Source: JANNAT01 sp031422555
GTDB taxonomy: Bacteria; Pseudomonadota; Alphaproteobacteria; Rhodobacterales; Rhodobacteraceae
Assembly: GCA_031422555.1 (NCBI GenBank)
Contig: JANPLZ010000092.1
Span: 1-27,317 of the forward strand
Reading direction: 5' to 3'
Length of the DNA stretch: 27,317 nt
The stretch's first letter is position 1. Each line of letters opens with the position of its first letter. Positions 24,804 through 27,317 of the stretch are shown in pieces. The notes beneath the pieces were generated by a model, which saw only the letters and a list, made by a program, of their open reading frames with translations, made no database searches and was not told where the DNA came from. The position numbers were made by a program, and so were the translations under genes.

Positions 24804-25759
24804 TTTTTTCCATACAATGGTTCCCACATTCGATCAGCAAAAGTATTTACTCTGTTGCCATTTACATCATAAAGAGCCTTTTCTTGGATGACTTTTCCGA
24901 TTGCATCAGCAGCCAAATTGCCAACGATACCCGTAGTTAAAATGAGTGCCAAGCTCAGCCATCCTGCTGGTGTGCCAATAACTAGAACTGCAAGCGCTGT
25001 GCCTGCCAATTGCCCACCCAATCCTGTAACCGTATCAAGCAACAGCACCGATCGATCTGTATTGCGATCGGCTTGATGAATTTGCGCAGCAGTTATTCCC
25101 ATTAACCCAGCAGACAACACCACTCCACCAATCTTTGCAGTTCGTGAAATCCTTGCCAGCTGATCAGCTTGATCTAAAATCGCTTGAGGTCTAATCGCCG
25201 CATGTGGTTGAATACGCAAAACTTGTCCGGGCTTTTGCCCGGGGTTTATGAGTTGATGCAGCGGCCCAAGTTTATAAGCTACATGCTTCACACTCAACGA
25301 ACGCTGATAGTTGTATTGGTTGCGCGAAATCGTTCCAGCTTCTTTGCGATAATAGTTGAGCGCTATTTTGTATAAATCGCTATGGGCGGCTTTTGTAGTT
25401 TTATCCACAAAAGAAACAAAGCCTTCGGCACCTGCTTGATTGATTTTCATGAAGTCAATGCTGCTTAATAGGGCTTGTGTTGAAGTGTTATGTTTTGCCA
25501 AACCACTTGATATTAATTCGCAAGACCTCACGATGTCACGCGCTGGTGCAGATGAAGAACTCGTGGCTGTTTGTAAATCTGGCAGCATGACTATTTGGCC
25601 GGGTCGAATCAAATCAACATTAGAAATTGACGGATTGTTGGCTTGAATTAAACGAACAATTCCAGCCTTGTCCTTCAGAAACGACGCAGAACCATAGTGC
25701 TGACGAAGAATTTGATAAAGTTGATCGTATTGGCGCACCTCGTAAAATGTAATAGCCAT
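24800..25759 (-). CDS. LysM-domain protein with hydrophobic glycine-rich C terminus, candidate type VI secretion effector
   Basis: The 319-residue protein has no signal peptide. Residues 4-60 form a LysM-like domain (FYEVRQYDQLYQIL, then NPSISNVDLIRPGQIVMLP). The middle (80-205) is helical and polar. The end has hydrophobic glycine-rich segments at 208-226 and 238-290, resembling membrane-inserting toxin regions. The ATG at 25759 has AGGGGA upstream and lies 8 nt after the tssH stop, so the genes share an operon. The DNA is AT-rich: 24841-24900 has 21 G/C of 60, against 37 of 60 at 26041-26100 in tssH. This suggests later acquisition. Function as a T6SS effector is inferred from position and architecture; no catalytic motif is seen. 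Confidence 0.7.
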   Translation of the reverse strand: MAITFYEVRQYDQLYQILRQHYGSASFLKDKAGIVRLIQANNPSISNVDLIRPGQIVMLPDLQTATSSSSAPARDIVRSCELISSGLAKHNTSTQALLSSIDFMKINQAGAEGFVSFVDKTTKAAHSDLYKIALNYYRKEAGTISRNQYNYQRSLSVKHVAYKLGPLHQLINPGQKPGQVLRIQPHAAIRPQAILDQADQLARISRTAKIGGVVLSAGLMGITAAQIHQADRNTDRSVLLLDTVTGLGGQLAGTALAVLVIGTPAGWLSLALILTTGIVGNLAADAIGKVIQEKALYDVNGNRVNTFADRMWEPLYGKN

Positions 25760-25767
25760 GAAATCCC

Positions 25768-27317
25768 CTAACTGAAATCGTAGCCGATCTTGCCCTCTTT
25801 CATCACCACTTCGACGCCCTTCATATCGGTCTGCGCGACCATCCGCGACAACACTTCGCGCGACAAATCGGGCAGGATCGAATTGCTGATGATGTTGTCC
25901 ACCATCCGGCCGCCGGAATCCGGATCTTTGCATTGATCGACGATAAAGGTCATCACTTCGGGCGATACCGTCATCACCGCGCCATGGTTTTCCTTCATGC
26001 GGCGCACAATGGCCTTCAGTTTCAACTTCACAATCCCTGACAAAACTTCGGCTGACAGCGGGAAATACGGGATCGTGACGATCCGGCCCAACAGCGCGGG
26101 GGGGAACACACGGGTCAGATAGGGCTTCATCGCCTCGGACAGGTCATCGACATCCGGGCGGGTTTCGCCCTTTTCGGCCATATCCATGATCACTTCGGTG
26201 CCGACATTCGACGTCAGCAAAATTAGCGTGTTCTTAAAGTTGATCGACCGGCCCGAGCCATCTTCCATGATGCCTTTGTCAAACACCTGAAAGAACAGCT
26301 CGTGGACATCGGAATGCGCCTTTTCGATCTCGTCCAGCAGCACCACCGAATAGGGTTTGCGCCGCACCGCCTCGGTCAGTCGCCCGCCTTCACCGTAACC
26401 CACATAGCCGGGGGGCGCACCTTTCAGCAGGCTGACGGTATGCGCCTCTTGGAATTCTGACATGTTGATGGTGATGATGTTCTGCTCGCCGCCATAAACC
26501 GCCTCGGCCAAGGCCAGCGCGGTTTCGGTTTTGCCGACACCAGACGGGCCGCACAGCATGAACACGCCAATCGGCTTGTTCGGGTTCGACAGTTTCGCCG
26601 ACGCGGTTTCGATGCGTTTGGCAATCATTTCCAAGCCGTGATCCTGGCCGATCACCCGTTCTTTCAGCCGATCCCCCAGCATCAGGATCGACTTCAATTC
26701 ATCGGAAACCATCTTACCGGCGGGAATGCCGGTCCAATCAGAGATGACCGCCGCCACCACTTGGGCATCGACATGGGCGTAAATCTTGCGTTGATCGGCG
26801 TCGCGGGCCTGCAGTTGCCGCACACTTTCCATCGCTTGCGGGCGCAGGGTTTCTACATCGTCGCCTGCACCTTCGAGCACCGCTTCGCCTTCGGGCGCGG
26901 CGATCTTGATCTCGCCACCCACCATCTTTTTCCAAATGTCCAACAAACGATCAACCATCGCCTTTTCTTCGGCATAATCGGCCTCTAGCGCCGCCAGATG
27001 GGTGCGTTCCTTTTCCAACAGCTCGTGAATTTCCGCCACACGCCCGCCCGCATCTTCGCCCAGATCGGCTTGGCGTTCCTTGGCGGCAAGTTCGGTCTCA
27101 AAGCTGGCAATCGTGGCCTTGCAGTCCTGGATCGTGGCCGGTGTGGTGGATTGGCTGATCGCCACCCGCGCGCAGGCCGTGTCCAGCAGCGAGACCGCTT
27201 TGTCGGGCAACTGCCGCGACGGGATATAGCGCGACGACAGGTTCACCGCCGCCACAATCGCCTCATCCGAAATACGCACATTATGATGCGCTTCCATCGG
27301 CCCAAGGATGCCCCGCA
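25768..27317 (-). CDS. tssH: Type VI secretion AAA+ ATPase TssH (ClpV), 5' part outside window
   Basis: About 516 C-terminal residues are visible and the frame runs off the window edge. The order is the end of the first AAA+ module (SSRYIPSRQLPDKAVSLLD), a coiled-coil middle domain, then the second module. That module has Walker A GPSGVGKTE, the pore-loop region GAPPGYVGYGEGG, Walker B SVVLLDEIEKAH and an arginine in LLGRIVTIPY. The tail GGRMVDNIISNSILPDLSREVL follows ClpV rather than ClpB, which lacks this LLP-type ending as I recall it. ClpV disassembles contracted TssB-TssC sheaths for recycling. It implies a T6SS cluster continuing beyond the right edge. The LysM gene follows directly. 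Confidence 0.9.
   Translation of the reverse strand, partial: RGILGPMEAHHNVRISDEAIVAAVNLSSRYIPSRQLPDKAVSLLDTACARVAISQSTTPATIQDCKATIASFETELAAKERQADLGEDAGGRVAEIHELLEKERTHLAALEADYAEEKAMVDRLLDIWKKMVGGEIKIAAPEGEAVLEGAGDDVETLRPQAMESVRQLQARDADQRKIYAHVDAQVVAAVISDWTGIPAGKMVSDELKSILMLGDRLKERVIGQDHGLEMIAKRIETASAKLSNPNKPIGVFMLCGPSGVGKTETALALAEAVYGGEQNIITINMSEFQEAHTVSLLKGAPPGYVGYGEGGRLTEAVRRKPYSVVLLDEIEKAHSDVHELFFQVFDKGIMEDGSGRSINFKNTLILLTSNVGTEVIMDMAEKGETRPDVDDLSEAMKPYLTRVFPPALLGRIVTIPYFPLSAEVLSGIVKLKLKAIVRRMKENHGAVMTVSPEVMTFIVDQCKDPDSGGRMVDNIISNSILPDLSREVLSRMVAQTDMKGVEVVMKEGKIGYDFS

Noticed and set aside
25768..27317. Assigning the AAA+ gene as the chaperone ClpB
   Set aside because: The C-terminal GGRMVDNIISNSILPDLS pattern and the first-module text fit ClpV/TssH, and the following LysM gene fits a secretion locus.

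Overview
The window looks like a chromosome segment of a flagellated alphaproteobacterium, most likely Rhodobacteraceae (Roseobacter-type). The evidence is the gene order mutM - enoyl-CoA hydratase - rpsT - dnaA - dnaN - recF - gyrB, a ubiE-ubiB pair, the character of FliK/FlgD and the rod-binding protein, and G+C-rich coding sequence with GANTC sites in the dnaA leader. The family assignment is inferred from remembered gene order and protein similarity; no search was run.

Layout. (1) 1-2784 is the edge of a flagellar cluster: a FlgN-like start and a FlgJ-type rod-binding protein on the minus strand, then fliK and flgD on the plus strand. (2) 2785-5061 holds ubiE and ubiB (ubiquinone synthesis) on the minus strand. 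flgD and ubiB meet stop-to-stop with no base between them. (3) 5149-15264 is the replication block: mutM, an enoyl-CoA hydratase, rpsT, dnaA, dnaN, recF, a LysE-family exporter and gyrB. The rpsT-dnaA spacer (7192-7745) is the best candidate for an origin or dnaA control region. It has one consensus DnaA box and two inverted repeats, each carrying a GANTC site. (4) 15340-19177 is a sugar-oxidation module: an L-arabinonate-type IlvD/Edd dehydratase translationally coupled to a Gfo/Idh/MocA sugar 1-dehydrogenase, with a convergent enolase-superfamily gene whose active site is unusual.

(5) 19294-24803 is the least ordinary stretch. It encodes five proteins predicted to be exported or membrane-anchored: two small cysteine-containing secreted proteins on the minus strand, then on the plus strand a DUF1036 protein, a secreted caspase-like protease with a C-terminal peptidoglycan-binding-like segment, and a membrane-anchored fusion of an M23 endopeptidase with a lytic transglycosylase-like domain. 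(6) 24800-27317, on the minus strand, is the end of a type VI secretion cluster: tssH (clpV), cut by the window edge, followed 8 nt later by an AT-rich gene for a protein with an N-terminal LysM domain and a glycine-rich hydrophobic C-terminal half. It resembles a T6SS effector, yet no immunity gene lies behind it because it runs directly into the convergent peptidoglycan hydrolase gene.

The best candidate for something undescribed is regions 5 and 6: a secreted protease plus cell-wall hydrolase module lying tail-to-tail with a T6SS end that carries a probable membrane-active effector. Whether the two halves work together is inference only.
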